This document shows positions 1 through 10,523 of a stretch of DNA of 64,000 nt, in pieces (positions within the stretch are counted from its first letter, which is position 1; the number at the start of each line of letters is the position of its first letter). The DNA lies in NCBI RefSeq assembly GCF_020151015.1, contig NZ_CP083746.1, forward strand, positions 1,579,001 to 1,643,000, given 5' to 3'. The stretch is from Pseudomonas sp. p1(2021b) (GTDB lineage Bacteria; Pseudomonadota; Gammaproteobacteria; Pseudomonadales; Pseudomonadaceae). The notes below the pieces were generated by a model. It ran no database searches. It saw nothing but the letters and a program-made list of their open reading frames with translations, and had not been told where the DNA came from. Made by a program: the position numbers and the translations under genes.

Positions 1-1
1 T

Positions 2-178
2 GTGGTGGAAATCGAGCCTCGGGAAGTGGTTCAGCGCATCCTCGACAGCGACCTGATGTTCGACCAATTGATCCTGGAGTATGACCGCTGGGTCCATCTT
101 GCCGTGGCGGTAGGGGCGCCGCGACGGGAGGTGCTGACCGTTCGCCGTGGCAGCGGTTACCTCCAGGGGTTGCATTGA
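2..178 (+). CDS. C-terminal end of a peptidase M15 (D-Ala-D-Ala carboxypeptidase-like) protein, 5' truncated by the window
   Basis: An open frame runs from the window edge to TGA at 176-178 and gives 58 residues. It contains FDQLILEY followed by RWVHLAVA, then ends in a basic tail with VLTVRRGSGYL. The pattern FDQLI...WVHL is typical of the C-terminal part of the peptidase M15_3 family, zinc metallo-peptidases related to VanY and phage endolysins that cut peptidoglycan stem peptides. The zinc ligands expected upstream lie outside the window, so activity cannot be judged. Such genes occur both in phages and as chromosomal singletons. The LexA-controlled gene just downstream would fit phage ancestry, but nothing else here is phage-like. 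Confidence 0.6.
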   Translation: MVEIEPREVVQRILDSDLMFDQLILEYDRWVHLAVAVGAPRREVLTVRRGSGYLQGLH

Positions 179-211
179 GACGATTGACGCAGGCGCTGCT
201 GCATCCGTATG

Positions 212-227
212 CTGTATATAAATACAG
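212..227 (+). promoter_or_regulatory. LexA (SOS) box upstream of the 102-aa gene
   Basis: CTGTATATAAATACAG is a CTG-N10-CAG palindrome that differs by one base from the consensus CTGTATATATATACAG. It ends 15 bases before the ATG at 243, so LexA bound here would block the promoter or early transcription. The same window encodes lexA, whose own promoter carries two boxes of the same form. Confidence 0.85.
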
Positions 228-242
228 CATCAGGGATGCCAC

Positions 243-551
243 ATGCTCAATGTCGAGCAATTGAAATACAGCGTCAATCGCATGCCGCCGGAGCGCGTAT
301 GCGAAGCCGTGCTGGAGCTGCGGCTCGAAGGCTTGGTGACCGACGACCGGACACCCTTTGGCAAGGTCCATTTCAACACCTGCTTTGCCGAAATCGAGGC
401 GCTGTTCCAGCGCGCCGGCTACCACCGCCCCCTGGATGTGGTGGGGTACCAAGGGTTGGTCTATGCCCTGTTCGATCCAGGTCGTTGGGAGGCCGTGCAG
501 GTGTTGCGCTGGTTGAAGGAGCGCAGTGAGTTGACCGGCCAGGCTGGTTGA
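243..551 (+). CDS. Uncharacterised 102-aa protein under LexA control
   Basis: I do not recognise a named family. The product is a small soluble protein with no signal peptide or membrane segment. It has two cysteines (VCEAV near residue 20, NTCFAE near residue 48), a mixed acidic and basic composition, and a C-terminal half rich in aromatic residues. AGGGA lies about seven bases before the ATG. A frame opening at 209 on the same strand is a shadow, because its start would lie 5' of the operator. The near-consensus LexA box at 212-227 predicts induction by DNA damage. P. aeruginosa LexA-regulon lists include several small hypothetical genes, but I cannot say whether this is an orthologue of one. 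Function is unknown. Confidence 0.8.
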   Translation: MLNVEQLKYSVNRMPPERVCEAVLELRLEGLVTDDRTPFGKVHFNTCFAEIEALFQRAGYHRPLDVVGYQGLVYALFDPGRWEAVQVLRWLKERSELTGQAG

Positions 552-601
552 GCCAGCGGGCATGACGGATAATGCCCGCCTTTGAATGCCCGAGCCTTGC
601 C

Positions 602-1486
602 ATGACCGCACCTTTCGACCCCGCCCGCCAGCAAGCCAGTACCGTATGCCTGCCCCCTGGCCGTTGGACGACCGTGCTCGATTGCCTGAGCGATCACTTC
701 AAGGGCATCGGTCGCGAACAGTGGCTCGACCGCTTTGCCCGTGGGCGGATATTGGATGCCGAGGGGCGGGCGATCCCGGCGGACCTGCCCTATCGCCAGG
801 GCATGCGCCTGCATTACTTTCGCGAAGTGCCCAATGAAAAGCCGATCCCCGTGCAAGAGGCGATTCTGCACGTCGATGAACACCTGGTGGTGGCGGACAA
901 GCCGCATTTCCTGCCCGTCACGCCCACCGGGGAGTATGTCGAGCAGACCTTGCTGCGCCGCCTGATCCGCCGTCTGGACAACCCGCACCTGGTGCCATTG
1001 CATCGAATCGACCGCCACACCGCAGGGCTGGTGCTGTTCTCGGCAAACCCGCAAAGTCGCGGGGCCTACCAACGGCTGTTTCCCGAGCGGCGCATCGACA
1101 AACGCTACCAGGCGATCGCTGCAGCGCTGCCTGGGCGTGAGTTCCCGTTGGTGCATCGCAGCCGTCTGGTGCATGGCGAGCCCTTCTTTCGCATGCACGA
1201 AGTGGAAGGCGTGGCGAACAGCGAAACCCTGGCCGAGGTGCTGGAGAAGAACGGCGAATTGTGGCGGTATGGCCTGTCGCCGGTGACCGGCAAGACGCAC
1301 CAGTTGCGGGTGCACATGGCGGCGCTGGGCGCAGCTATCTGCAACGACCCGTTCTATCCGCAGCTGACCAACGAAGAGGACGACTACCAGCGGCCCTTGA
1401 AACTGTTGGCGCAGAGCTTGCGGTTCGAAGACCCCTTGACCGGGCAGGCGCGTTATTTCGAGAGCCGGTTGGCACTTGATTGGTGA
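602..1486 (+). CDS. RluA-family 23S rRNA/tRNA pseudouridine synthase
   Basis: This 294-aa protein isomerises uridine to pseudouridine in structured RNA. The family motif HRIDRHTAGLVLFS (near residues 135-148, canonical HRLDxxTSGLLL) carries the catalytic Asp. A second RluA motif, GKTHQLRVHMAALG, lies near residues 230-243, followed by NDPFYP. The start at 602 is chosen because upstream residues (from 572) look like non-coding leader. The N-terminal region (GIGREQWLDRFARGRI) resembles an S4-like or family-specific extension. Which RNA position it modifies cannot be read from the sequence. It is a single gene between the SOS-controlled gene and a REP-filled gap. Confidence 0.9.
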   Translation: MTAPFDPARQQASTVCLPPGRWTTVLDCLSDHFKGIGREQWLDRFARGRILDAEGRAIPADLPYRQGMRLHYFREVPNEKPIPVQEAILHVDEHLVVADKPHFLPVTPTGEYVEQTLLRRLIRRLDNPHLVPLHRIDRHTAGLVLFSANPQSRGAYQRLFPERRIDKRYQAIAAALPGREFPLVHRSRLVHGEPFFRMHEVEGVANSETLAEVLEKNGELWRYGLSPVTGKTHQLRVHMAALGAAICNDPFYPQLTNEEDDYQRPLKLLAQSLRFEDPLTGQARYFESRLALDW

Positions 1487-1619
1487 TTGACGGCTTGGTG
1501 TGAGGCTGGCCGATCGGCGTTTGCGCCGCGCTCAAGACTTGCGAAATCACTGTGGGAGATCACCCAGCCCTTCGGGCTGCGCTGTCGCGCAGAGAACAAG
1601 TGGCTAGCGCCGCCTTCTT

Positions 1620-1734
1620 CTGTAGGAGTGGCGGTGCGGCGGTCCGACTTGTCCCGCGATCAAGGGCGAAGCCCTTGCCAGACGACGGTGATATCGGGCC
1701 CGGCCTAATCGCGGGACAAGCCCGCTCCTACAGG
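1620..1734. repeat. Inverted pair of P. putida-type REP elements
   Basis: The 336-base gap between the pseudouridine synthase and the aer-like gene holds a degenerate REP on one strand (TGTAGGAG...CTTGTCCCGCGAT, 1620-1663) and a clean REP in opposite orientation (ATCGCGGGACAAGCCCGC, ending in CTCCTACAGG at 1734). The convergent genes on either side end near this pair, so it may serve as a barrier to transcription. I see no gene in the rest of the gap. Confidence 0.75.
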
Positions 1735-1822
1735 CCTTGTCAACTCAATGAGTTATGCGTTGTTCTATGGGAGCCGGCTTGCCGGTGATGGGCTGCGAAG
1801 CAGCCCTGCGTCAGGCCAAGCC

Positions 1823-3388
1823 TCAGCGATTGAACCGCTCCACCAACGAGTACTGGCTGCCGGCCGTGCTGGTCAGCTCCTCGCTCAGCAATGCCGAGCG
1901 CTGCGCCTGTTCGGCGGTCTGGTCGGCCAGGTCGGCGATGGTGCTGATGTTGCGGCTGATCTCGTCGGCCACGGCGGTCTGTTCTTCGGTCGCGGCGGCG
2001 ATCTGGGTGGCCATGTCGGTGATATTGGCTACCGCTTCGCTGATGCCTACCAGTGCCTGGTCGGCTTCCATGACGCGCTCCACGCCCTCCTGGGCCTGGC
2101 GATGGCCATTTTCCATGGTCTGTACCGCATTGCTGGCGGTCTGCTGCAGCTTGGCGATCAGACCGTGGATCTGCCCGGTGGATTCGGCGGTGCGCTGGGC
2201 CAACTGACGAACCTCATCGGCCACTACCGCGAAGCCACGTCCCATCTCGCCCGCCCGGGCGGCCTCGATGGCTGCGTTCAGCGCCAGCAGGTTGGTCTGG
2301 TCGGCAATGCCCTTGATCACATCGACCACGCCACCGATCTCGTCGCTGTCCTTGGCCAGCTGGGTGACGGTCTGCCCGGTTTCGCCAACGGCAACCGACA
2401 GGCGCTCGATGGCTTCACGGGTTTCCCCGGCGATTTGACGGCCCTGGCTGGTCAGGCGGTTGGCTTGCTGGGTGGCGTCGGCGGTGCGCTGTACGTGGTT
2501 GGCCACTTCCTGGGTGGTGGCGGCCATCTGGTTGACTGCGGCGGCCACCTGCTCGGTTTCCACGCGCTGGCGCTCAAGCCCGGTGGAGCTCTGGTGGGCC
2601 AACGCATCGGACTGGCGAGCCTGGTCGCTCAGGTGTTCGGCGCTGTCCTGCAGGCGCGTCAGGCACGTCTTCAGGCGTGCATCCTGGCTGAGCATGGCCA
2701 TTTCCAGGCGTGCCTGGACGCCGCGGCTGTCGGTGTACATCTGTGCGATCAACGGGTCGGACGTGGTCTGCTCGGCCAAGCGCAACAAGCGCTTGAGCCC
2801 ACGCTGTTGCCAACCCAGGCCAAGCAGGCCGAGCGGCACCGAGAGGCCCGCCGCCAGGGCGAAGCCCCAGGAGTGGCCAAGCCAGTTGCCGATGCAGAAG
2901 CCGATCTGGCTGATCAGGATGAACGGCAGCCAGTCCTGCAGCACCGGCAGCCATTTGTCGCGCCGCGGGATCGCGGGCCTGCCCTGGTTGATGCGCTGGT
3001 ACAGCGCCTCGGCCCGGCGGATCTGCTCGGCCGTGGGCTTGACCCGCACCGACTCGTAGCCGACCACCTGGTTGTGTTCGAACACAGGCGTGACATAGGC
3101 ATTGACCCAATAATGGTCGCCGGACTTGCAGCGGTTCTTGACGATGCCCATCCAGGGCAGGCCCTGCTTGAGGGTCTGCCACATATGGGCGAACACCGCC
3201 GACGGCACGTCGGGATGACGCACCAGGTTATGGGGCGCGCCCGTGAGCTCCTCGCGAGAAAAGCCACTGATGTCGATGAAGGCATCGTTGCAGTAGGTGA
3301 TCACGCCCTTGGCGTTGGTGGTGGAGATCAACCGCTGCTCGGCAGGAAACGTCCGTTCTCTCTGGGTAATGGGCTGGTTGTTACGCAT
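1823..3388 (-). CDS. aer: Aer-like PAS-domain methyl-accepting chemotaxis protein (energy taxis receptor)
   Basis: This 521-aa receptor has an N-terminal PAS domain (about residues 15-120, with [13 protein letters not shown]) without a periplasmic sensor. It is followed by a hydrophobic segment near 145-195 and a long methyl-accepting signalling domain whose hairpin tip reads [15 protein letters not shown]. In Aer proteins the PAS domain binds FAD and senses redox state. Signals pass through CheW and CheA to the flagella. ATG at 3388 is preferred over TTG at 3397. A sigma-28 promoter ends about 29 bases upstream. Position beside acnA matches P. putida Aer-2 (PP_2111) as I recall it, the most abundant of three Aer paralogues. 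It reads toward the REP pair at 1620-1734. Confidence 0.93.
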   Translation of the reverse strand: MRNNQPITQRERTFPAEQRLISTTNAKGVITYCNDAFIDISGFSREELTGAPHNLVRHPDVPSAVFAHMWQTLKQGLPWMGIVKNRCKSGDHYWVNAYVTPVFEHNQVVGYESVRVKPTAEQIRRAEALYQRINQGRPAIPRRDKWLPVLQDWLPFILISQIGFCIGNWLGHSWGFALAAGLSVPLGLLGLGWQQRGLKRLLRLAEQTTSDPLIAQMYTDSRGVQARLEMAMLSQDARLKTCLTRLQDSAEHLSDQARQSDALAHQSSTGLERQRVETEQVAAAVNQMAATTQEVANHVQRTADATQQANRLTSQGRQIAGETREAIERLSVAVGETGQTVTQLAKDSDEIGGVVDVIKGIADQTNLLALNAAIEAARAGEMGRGFAVVADEVRQLAQRTAESTGQIHGLIAKLQQTASNAVQTMENGHRQAQEGVERVMEADQALVGISEAVANITDMATQIAAATEEQTAVADEISRNISTIADLADQTAEQAQRSALLSEELTSTAGSQYSLVERFNR

Positions 3389-3416
3389 GGGGCTCAATCC
3401 GCAAGGCTTTGGACTG

Positions 3417-3443
3417 GTATCGGCATGTCCGGACTTTTATTGA
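3417..3443 (-). promoter_or_regulatory. Sigma-28 (FliA) promoter of the aer-like gene
   Basis: On the minus strand the -35 is TCAAT (3443-3439) and the -10 is GCCGATAC (3424-3417), separated by exactly 14 bases. This is the TAAAG-N14-GCCGATAA layout of flagellar sigma-28 promoters, with the -10 seven of eight. The leader to the ATG at 3388 would be about 20 bases. Confidence 0.72.
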
Positions 3444-3451
3444 GTGTTTAT

Positions 3452-4237
3452 TTAATGGATTGCATAGGGCGCTAGCATCGGATAGGTGAAGCCTACGAAA
3501 TGCGCCAGGTTCAGGCCGAAGTGACACAGCACGGCTGCGAGCAACCCGCCATGGCGATAGGCCAGGCCATAGCCGATGCCGGCGAGGCTGGCGAGGCAGA
3601 CCCATTGCCAGCCGCCCCCCAGGTGCGCCAGGCCGAACAACAGGGCGGCAGCGAGCAAGGCCAAGTGGTCATGGCCGAACAGGCGTTGCAGGCCGCCCTG
3701 AATGTAGCCGCGGAACAACAGTTCTTCTGTAAGGCTTACCAGCAACAGATTGTTCAGCAGCCAGATCCAGGCCTGGTCTGGCCATTTCGGCGCCCAGGCC
3801 ACCAGCCCTGCAGCCCAGGCACCGCCCAGGCAGACGAGCACGGTAGCAGGTAACGTGAGGGCCAGGCTCGCCCCCCAGCCGCGACCCCGCCAGGCCAGGA
3901 CCCAGGGACAGGCCAGCAGCAGCCAGGCGCCGATCAGGGGTTTGTCCAGGTTCAGGTACATGGAGAAGGGTACGGCGCCAGGACTGAAGACAGCCTTGTC
4001 GATCACCTTGGCGCCATTGAAGCCAGGCAGCCAATGCAGGGCGAGCGCGATGGCCAGGGCGATGAAGGAGGCATGGCCAAGGACCTGCTGCCAGCGTACC
4101 TGGCGGCGGACCAGCAGGTAGGCTCCGAGCAGGGCGATGAAAGCGGGTAGGCTGGCCAGGCCGAGGCTGCCGTATGCCAAGGCCAGGAGGTAGCCGAAGC
4201 CGAGCAGGAGCAGGGCGCTGATGGGAGGGAGGGGCAT
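3452..4237 (-). CDS. CPBP-family intramembrane metalloprotease (CAAX protease-like)
   Basis: This 261-aa, strongly hydrophobic protein has about seven membrane segments and the CPBP motifs. These are EELLFRG at residues 171-177 (EExxxR), a second His in GLAHLGG at residue 205, and a third in CHFGLNLAH at residue 239. These residues bind the metal in Rce1-like and abortive-infection-type proteases. The start at 4237 follows an AAGGA ribosome site and trims 21 residues of implausible leader. Substrate is unknown. Bacterial members often sit beside bacteriocin genes, but here the neighbours are housekeeping genes, so a protein-quality or membrane-maintenance role is more likely. Confidence 0.88.
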   Translation of the reverse strand: MPLPPISALLLLGFGYLLALAYGSLGLASLPAFIALLGAYLLVRRQVRWQQVLGHASFIALAIALALHWLPGFNGAKVIDKAVFSPGAVPFSMYLNLDKPLIGAWLLLACPWVLAWRGRGWGASLALTLPATVLVCLGGAWAAGLVAWAPKWPDQAWIWLLNNLLLVSLTEELLFRGYIQGGLQRLFGHDHLALLAAALLFGLAHLGGGWQWVCLASLAGIGYGLAYRHGGLLAAVLCHFGLNLAHFVGFTYPMLAPYAIH

Positions 4238-4351
4238 GGGAAGTCCTTGTCGAGGGTGAGGCAGGTAAGGATACGACTCACCGGGTGTCGTCCAGGACAC
4301 GTCATTGCGATGCTGCCGCGCAGCCCCTCGCAGCGCAAGGTCGCCCCCACA

Positions 4352-4370
4352 GGGGCCGCGAAGCGGCCCC
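4352..4370 (-). terminator. GC hairpin after acnA
   Basis: GGGGCCGC-GAA-GCGGCCCC forms a perfect 8-bp stem with a 3-base loop directly downstream of acnA (stop at 4382). No U-tract follows on the minus strand, so it may protect the mRNA end or act with Rho rather than being a classic intrinsic terminator. Confidence 0.5.
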
Positions 4371-4381
4371 GGGTCGTGGGT

Positions 4382-7123
<2,742 letters not shown>

Positions 7124-7166
7124 TGCCAACTCCTTCTGCGCCGGTGCCCGGCAATTCCAGGCCGGT

Positions 7167-7201
7167 GTCACCGCTCTGTGACGGTCCGCACGGCACGGAC
7201 C
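7167..7201. promoter_or_regulatory. Two inverted repeats between acnA and rlmM
   Basis: GTCAC-N6-GTGAC spans 7167-7182 and GTCCG-N7-CGGAC spans 7185-7201. They lie 44-78 bases upstream of the acnA start, a usual place for operators. Neither matches a regulator motif I can name, and the first is the reverse arrangement of a CRP/Vfr site (TGTGA-N6-TCACA). Confidence 0.3.
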
Positions 7202-7363
7202 TGGCTGAATGCTCAGGGTAGACCGGTTTGCCGACCCTGACTCAATTCTGGACCGGTGGGGCGTGTCGCAGGTTCCGATCTTCCTTTATCATCGCCGCCC
7301 TGCCGGCGCCTGTCTTGCGCCGGATCAAGGCTGGCGACCGATGCCAGCGAAGTGGAGTGAAAG

Positions 7364-8437
7364 ATGAATACCCTGTTCATGCATTGCCGGCCCGGTTTCG
7401 AGGGCGAGGTCTGCGCCGAAATCAGCGAACACGCCGCCCGTCTGGGCGTTGCCGGCTACGCCAAGGGCAAGCCGCAGAGTGCCTGTGCCGAGTTCGTCTG
7501 CGCCGAACCAGACGGCGGCGAGCGGCTGATGCGTGAACTGCGCTTCGATCGGCTGATTTTCCCGCGCCAGTGGGCCCGAGGCCTGTTTATCGACTTGCCG
7601 GAAAGCGACCGTATCAGTGTCCTGCTCGAGCACCTGGCCAGTTACCCGGTGTGCAGCAGCCTGTGGCTGGAGGTGCTCGACAGCAACGAAGGCAAGGAAT
7701 TGTCGACCTTCTGCCGCAAGTTCGAAGTACCGCTGCGCAAAGCGCTGGAAAAGGCCGGGCACCTGGTGGAGAAGGCGGGCGGGCCACGCCTGCTGCTGAC
7801 GTTCATCAGTGGCCGGCGGGTTTTCGTAGGCCTGGCCGAAGCCGACAATTCGGCGCTTTGGCCCATGGGCATCCCACGCCTGAAGTTCCCACGCGAGGCG
7901 CCGAGCCGTTCGACCCTCAAGCTGGAAGAGGCCTGGCACCAGTTCATCCCGCGCGACCAATGGGATCAACGCCTGAACGATGACATGACCGGCGTCGACC
8001 TGGGGGCTTCTCCCGGCGGCTGGACTTACCAACTGGTCAAGCGCGGGATGTTGGTGACTGCCATCGACAACGGCCCCATGGCCGAGAGCCTGATGGATAC
8101 TGGCCTGGTCCAGCACCTGATGGCCGATGGGTTTACCTGGCAACCGCGGCAGACGGTGGACTGGATGGTCTGCGACATCGTCGAGAAGCCTGCGCGTACG
8201 GCGGCCTTGATCGAGACCTGGCTGGGCGAGGGGCTGTGCCGTGAGGCGGTGGTCAACCTCAAATTGCCGATGAAGCAGCGTTATGCCGAGGTGCGTCGGC
8301 TGCTCGACCGGATCGAGGCGGGTTTCAAGGCGCGCAAGATCAAGGTGTCGATCGCCTGCAAGCAGCTGTACCACGACCGCGAGGAAGTCACCTGTCACCT
8401 GCGGCGGCTGGACCTCAGCCGCGGTAACCCGCGATAG
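7364..8437 (+). CDS. rlmM: 23S rRNA (cytidine-2498-2'-O)-methyltransferase
   Basis: This 357-aa protein adds a 2'-O-methyl group to C2498 of 23S rRNA using S-adenosylmethionine. The N-terminal half (MNTLFMHCRPGFEGEVCAEI) is a THUMP-like RNA-binding part. The C-terminal half is a Rossmann methyltransferase with GVDLGASPGGWTYQL near residue 208 as the AdoMet motif. Catalytic lysines are expected in the RRMJ/FtsJ-like fold, with KLPMKQRY near residue 300 one candidate. Length matches E. coli RlmM (366 aa). A GGAG site precedes the ATG. A REP separates it from tusA. Confidence 0.95.
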   Translation: MNTLFMHCRPGFEGEVCAEISEHAARLGVAGYAKGKPQSACAEFVCAEPDGGERLMRELRFDRLIFPRQWARGLFIDLPESDRISVLLEHLASYPVCSSLWLEVLDSNEGKELSTFCRKFEVPLRKALEKAGHLVEKAGGPRLLLTFISGRRVFVGLAEADNSALWPMGIPRLKFPREAPSRSTLKLEEAWHQFIPRDQWDQRLNDDMTGVDLGASPGGWTYQLVKRGMLVTAIDNGPMAESLMDTGLVQHLMADGFTWQPRQTVDWMVCDIVEKPARTAALIETWLGEGLCREAVVNLKLPMKQRYAEVRRLLDRIEAGFKARKIKVSIACKQLYHDREEVTCHLRRLDLSRGNPR

Positions 8438-8466
8438 CTCTGCCGCCTGGCAAGGGCTGTGCCCTT

Positions 8467-8493
8467 GATCGCGGGGCAATCCCGCTCCTACAG
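8467..8493 (+). repeat. REP element between rlmM and tusA
   Basis: GATCGCGGGGCAATCCCGC followed by TCCTACAGG is a single REP unit of the same family as the others in the window. It lies in the 117-base gap and probably stabilises the end of the rlmM message. Confidence 0.7.
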
Positions 8494-8554
8494 GGCAGCC
8501 CTCTTGGAGCCTGGCGCCCGATGCGCGACAATGCCCCATCATTTGGAGCCCCCC

Positions 8555-8797
8555 ATGACCGAATTCACCCCTGACGCCGTCCTCGATGCCACTGGCCTGA
8601 ATTGCCCGGAGCCGGTGATGATGCTGCACCAGCATGTACGTGACCTGGCCGCGGGAGGCCTGCTCAAGGTGATCGCCACCGATCCCTCGACCCGTCGCGA
8701 TATCCCCAAGTTCTGCAACTTCCTCGGCCATGAACTGCTGGAGCAGCAGGAGCAGGCTGGCACCTACCTGTACTGGATCCGCAAGAAGGCCGACTGA
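8555..8797 (+). CDS. tusA: Sulfurtransferase TusA
   Basis: This 80-aa protein of the SirA/TusA family receives sulfur from a cysteine desulfurase (IscS) as a persulfide and passes it to TusBCD/E for 2-thiouridine in tRNA wobble positions. It also supplies other sulfur pathways, including molybdenum cofactor. The hallmark NCPEPVMM, with the active-site Cys near residue 17, is present (family CPxP). The start at 8555 gives the normal length of about 80 aa; longer frames run into the REP. A moaB-moeA pair 6 kb downstream makes a molybdenum link conceivable, but tRNA thiolation is the standard role. Confidence 0.95.
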   Translation: MTEFTPDAVLDATGLNCPEPVMMLHQHVRDLAAGGLLKVIATDPSTRRDIPKFCNFLGHELLEQQEQAGTYLYWIRKKAD

Positions 8798-8856
8798 GCC
8801 CGCTGGATCGCGCCCTGCAGAGGGCCTACACTGCGTTCCCCTGACAGGAGAGCGCC

Positions 8857-9999
8857 ATGCTGATAGTTGCCGACGAGAATATTCCGCTGCTCGATGCCTT
8901 CTTCGCCGGGTTCGGCGAGATCCGCCGTTACCCAGGGCGCAGCATCGACGCGGCCTGCGTCAAGGACGCCGATGTACTGCTGGTGCGTTCGGTGACCCAG
9001 GTCGACCGGCGACTGCTCGAAGGCAGCCAGGTACGCTTCGTCGGTACCTGCACCATCGGCACCGACCACCTCGACCTCGACTACTTCGCCCAAGTCGGTA
9101 TCCACTGGAGCAGCGCGCCGGGTTGCAACGCCCGTGGCGTGGTGGACTACGTACTGGGCAGCCTGTTGACCCTGGCCGAGCTCGATGGCGCCAGGCTGAG
9201 CGAGCGGGTGTACGGTGTGGTCGGTGCCGGGCAGGTGGGCGAGCGCCTGGTGCGCGTGCTGCGTGGCCTGGGCTGGAAGGTGTTGGTGTGCGACCCGCCC
9301 CGCCAGGCGCAGGAGGGCGGGGATTTCGTCAGCCTCGATACCTTGCTCGAAACCTGTGACGTGATCAGCCTGCACACGCCGTTGCAGCGTGATGGCGAAC
9401 ACCCGACCTGGCACCTGCTGGGCGAGGAGCAGCTGGCACGCCTGCGGGCGGGGGCCTGGCTGATCAACGCCAGCCGTGGCCCGGTGGTGGACAACCATGC
9501 GCTGCGCGAGCTGCTGCTCGATCGCGAAGACGTGCATGCGGTGCTGGATGTATGGGAAGGCGAGCCACAGGTGGACCTGGACCTTGCCGACCTGTGCACC
9601 TTGGCCACACCGCATATCGCCGGCTATAGCCTCGATGGCAAGCAGCGCGGTACGGCGCAGATCTACCAGGCGTTCTGCCGCTGGCGGGGGGAGCCCGAGC
9701 AAGTGCAACTGGCCGACCTGCTGCCGGCAGCGGCGCTGGCGCAGGTTGACCTGGACGCCAGTGCCGAGCCCGCCTGGGCCCTGGCCACCTTGTGTCGCGC
9801 GGTGTACGACCCGCGTCGCGACGACGCGGATTTCCGTCGCAGCTTGAGCGAAGAGCCGGCCGAGCAGCGTGCCGCGTTCGACCTGCTGCGCAAGCACTAC
9901 CCGGTGCGGCGCGAGATCGAGGGGCTGGCAGTGCGCCTGCGGGGCGAGGCACCGCAGTTGGCGCAGGTGGTCAACGCGCTGGGGGCTGTGCTCGCCTGA
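8857..9999 (+). CDS. pdxB: Erythronate-4-phosphate dehydrogenase
   Basis: This 380-aa NAD-dependent dehydrogenase performs the second step of DXP-dependent pyridoxal phosphate synthesis, oxidising 4-phosphoerythronate. It belongs to the D-2-hydroxyacid dehydrogenase family. The nucleotide-binding motif [16 protein letters not shown] lies near residues 125-140, [12 protein letters not shown] near residue 69, and [11 protein letters not shown] near residue 204. The catalytic His lies in TPHIAGYS near residue 253. The C-terminal extension with [19 protein letters not shown] is the PdxB dimerisation domain, which separates it from SerA. AGGAG precedes the ATG. Confidence 0.97.
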   Translation: MLIVADENIPLLDAFFAGFGEIRRYPGRSIDAACVKDADVLLVRSVTQVDRRLLEGSQVRFVGTCTIGTDHLDLDYFAQVGIHWSSAPGCNARGVVDYVLGSLLTLAELDGARLSERVYGVVGAGQVGERLVRVLRGLGWKVLVCDPPRQAQEGGDFVSLDTLLETCDVISLHTPLQRDGEHPTWHLLGEEQLARLRAGAWLINASRGPVVDNHALRELLLDREDVHAVLDVWEGEPQVDLDLADLCTLATPHIAGYSLDGKQRGTAQIYQAFCRWRGEPEQVQLADLLPAAALAQVDLDASAEPAWALATLCRAVYDPRRDDADFRRSLSEEPAEQRAAFDLLRKHYPVRREIEGLAVRLRGEAPQLAQVVNALGAVLA

Positions 10000-10018
10000 C
10001 GTTCCTTGGCTGCTGCTA

Positions 10019-10036
10019 TCGCCGGCTTGCCGGCGA
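10019..10036. repeat. Short palindrome of the TATCGCCGGCTTGCCGGCGA family
   Basis: TCGCCGGCTTGCCGGCGA is a near-perfect hairpin just after pdxB. The same unit recurs downstream of slt (23859-23880). It is a dispersed repeat distinct from the main REP, and here it likely caps the pdxB transcript. Confidence 0.6.
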
Positions 10037-10050
10037 AAGGCAAATAAAAA

Positions 10051-10068
10051 CCCGGCGCAAGCGCCGGG
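10051..10068 (-). terminator. Intrinsic terminator of the 57-aa gene
   Basis: CCCGGCGC-AA-GCGCCGGG is an 8-bp GC stem. Read on the minus strand it is followed by TTTTTATTTG, so it terminates the gene ending at 10086. It may also work against transcription coming from pdxB. Confidence 0.85.
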
Positions 10069-10085
10069 TCGAAGTCATTCCTGGC

Positions 10086-10259
10086 TTACGCCTTGGGCAC
10101 CTGTTTCACTCGGCTTTCCTCCAGCTCCTTGCAGGCCTGCTGGATCATCTGCTCGGTGATCGGGACCTCGCGTCCCTGGGCGTCGATGATCGAACCGCAC
10201 ACCTTCGGCTGCGGCTGGTGGGTGGTCTTCGGTGCTTCGCTGCTATGTTGCAAGCTCAT
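10086..10259 (-). CDS. Conserved 57-aa protein, function unknown
   Basis: This small soluble protein (start MSLQHS at 10259) has a central CGSIIDAQGREVPIT segment and a C-terminal helix rich in Glu and Lys (ACKELEESRVKQ). AGGAG lies before the start, and a clean terminator follows, so this is a real transcription unit. Longer frames from 10352 lack a ribosome site. A PA1376/PA1377-like origin is possible, but I cannot confirm it. No motif suggests catalysis. It resembles secretion- or stress-associated small proteins only in size. Confidence 0.75.
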   Translation of the reverse strand: MSLQHSSEAPKTTHQPQPKVCGSIIDAQGREVPITEQMIQQACKELEESRVKQVPKA

Positions 10260-10523
10260 GTCCTGTCTCCTCATCAGGTTCAAGCTCAGGATAACCCCGG
10301 TGCCGTGACTGGCCTGTGACAGCTCCCTGGCGTCGCGGCAGGGATAGTCCACCAGAAAGTGTGGTAAAGCTCCAGAGGCCTGTTAGACCGAAAGCGCATA
10401 GGGATCGGCCCGTGCTTCCCATCGCTGGGCCTCGCTGTGCAAACGACGCCGGGTGGGGCCTTGCGGTTCCGTTCGAGCGGATCAGTGGTAGTGTGCACTC
10501 TCCTGGCAGCGGATGGTCTTTTC

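Noticed and set aside
1748..3475. 575-aa frame opposite the aer-like gene
   Set aside because: Antisense shadow; the minus-strand frame has a clear PAS and signalling domain and its own promoter.
3452..4237. CPBP protease as a bacteriocin immunity or abortive infection gene
   Set aside because: No bacteriocin, toxin or phage gene beside it; neighbours are core metabolism.
7167..7182. CRP/Vfr site between acnA and rlmM
   Set aside because: GTCAC-N6-GTGAC is the reverse arrangement of TGTGA-N6-TCACA, so it does not fit Vfr; kept only as an unnamed inverted repeat.
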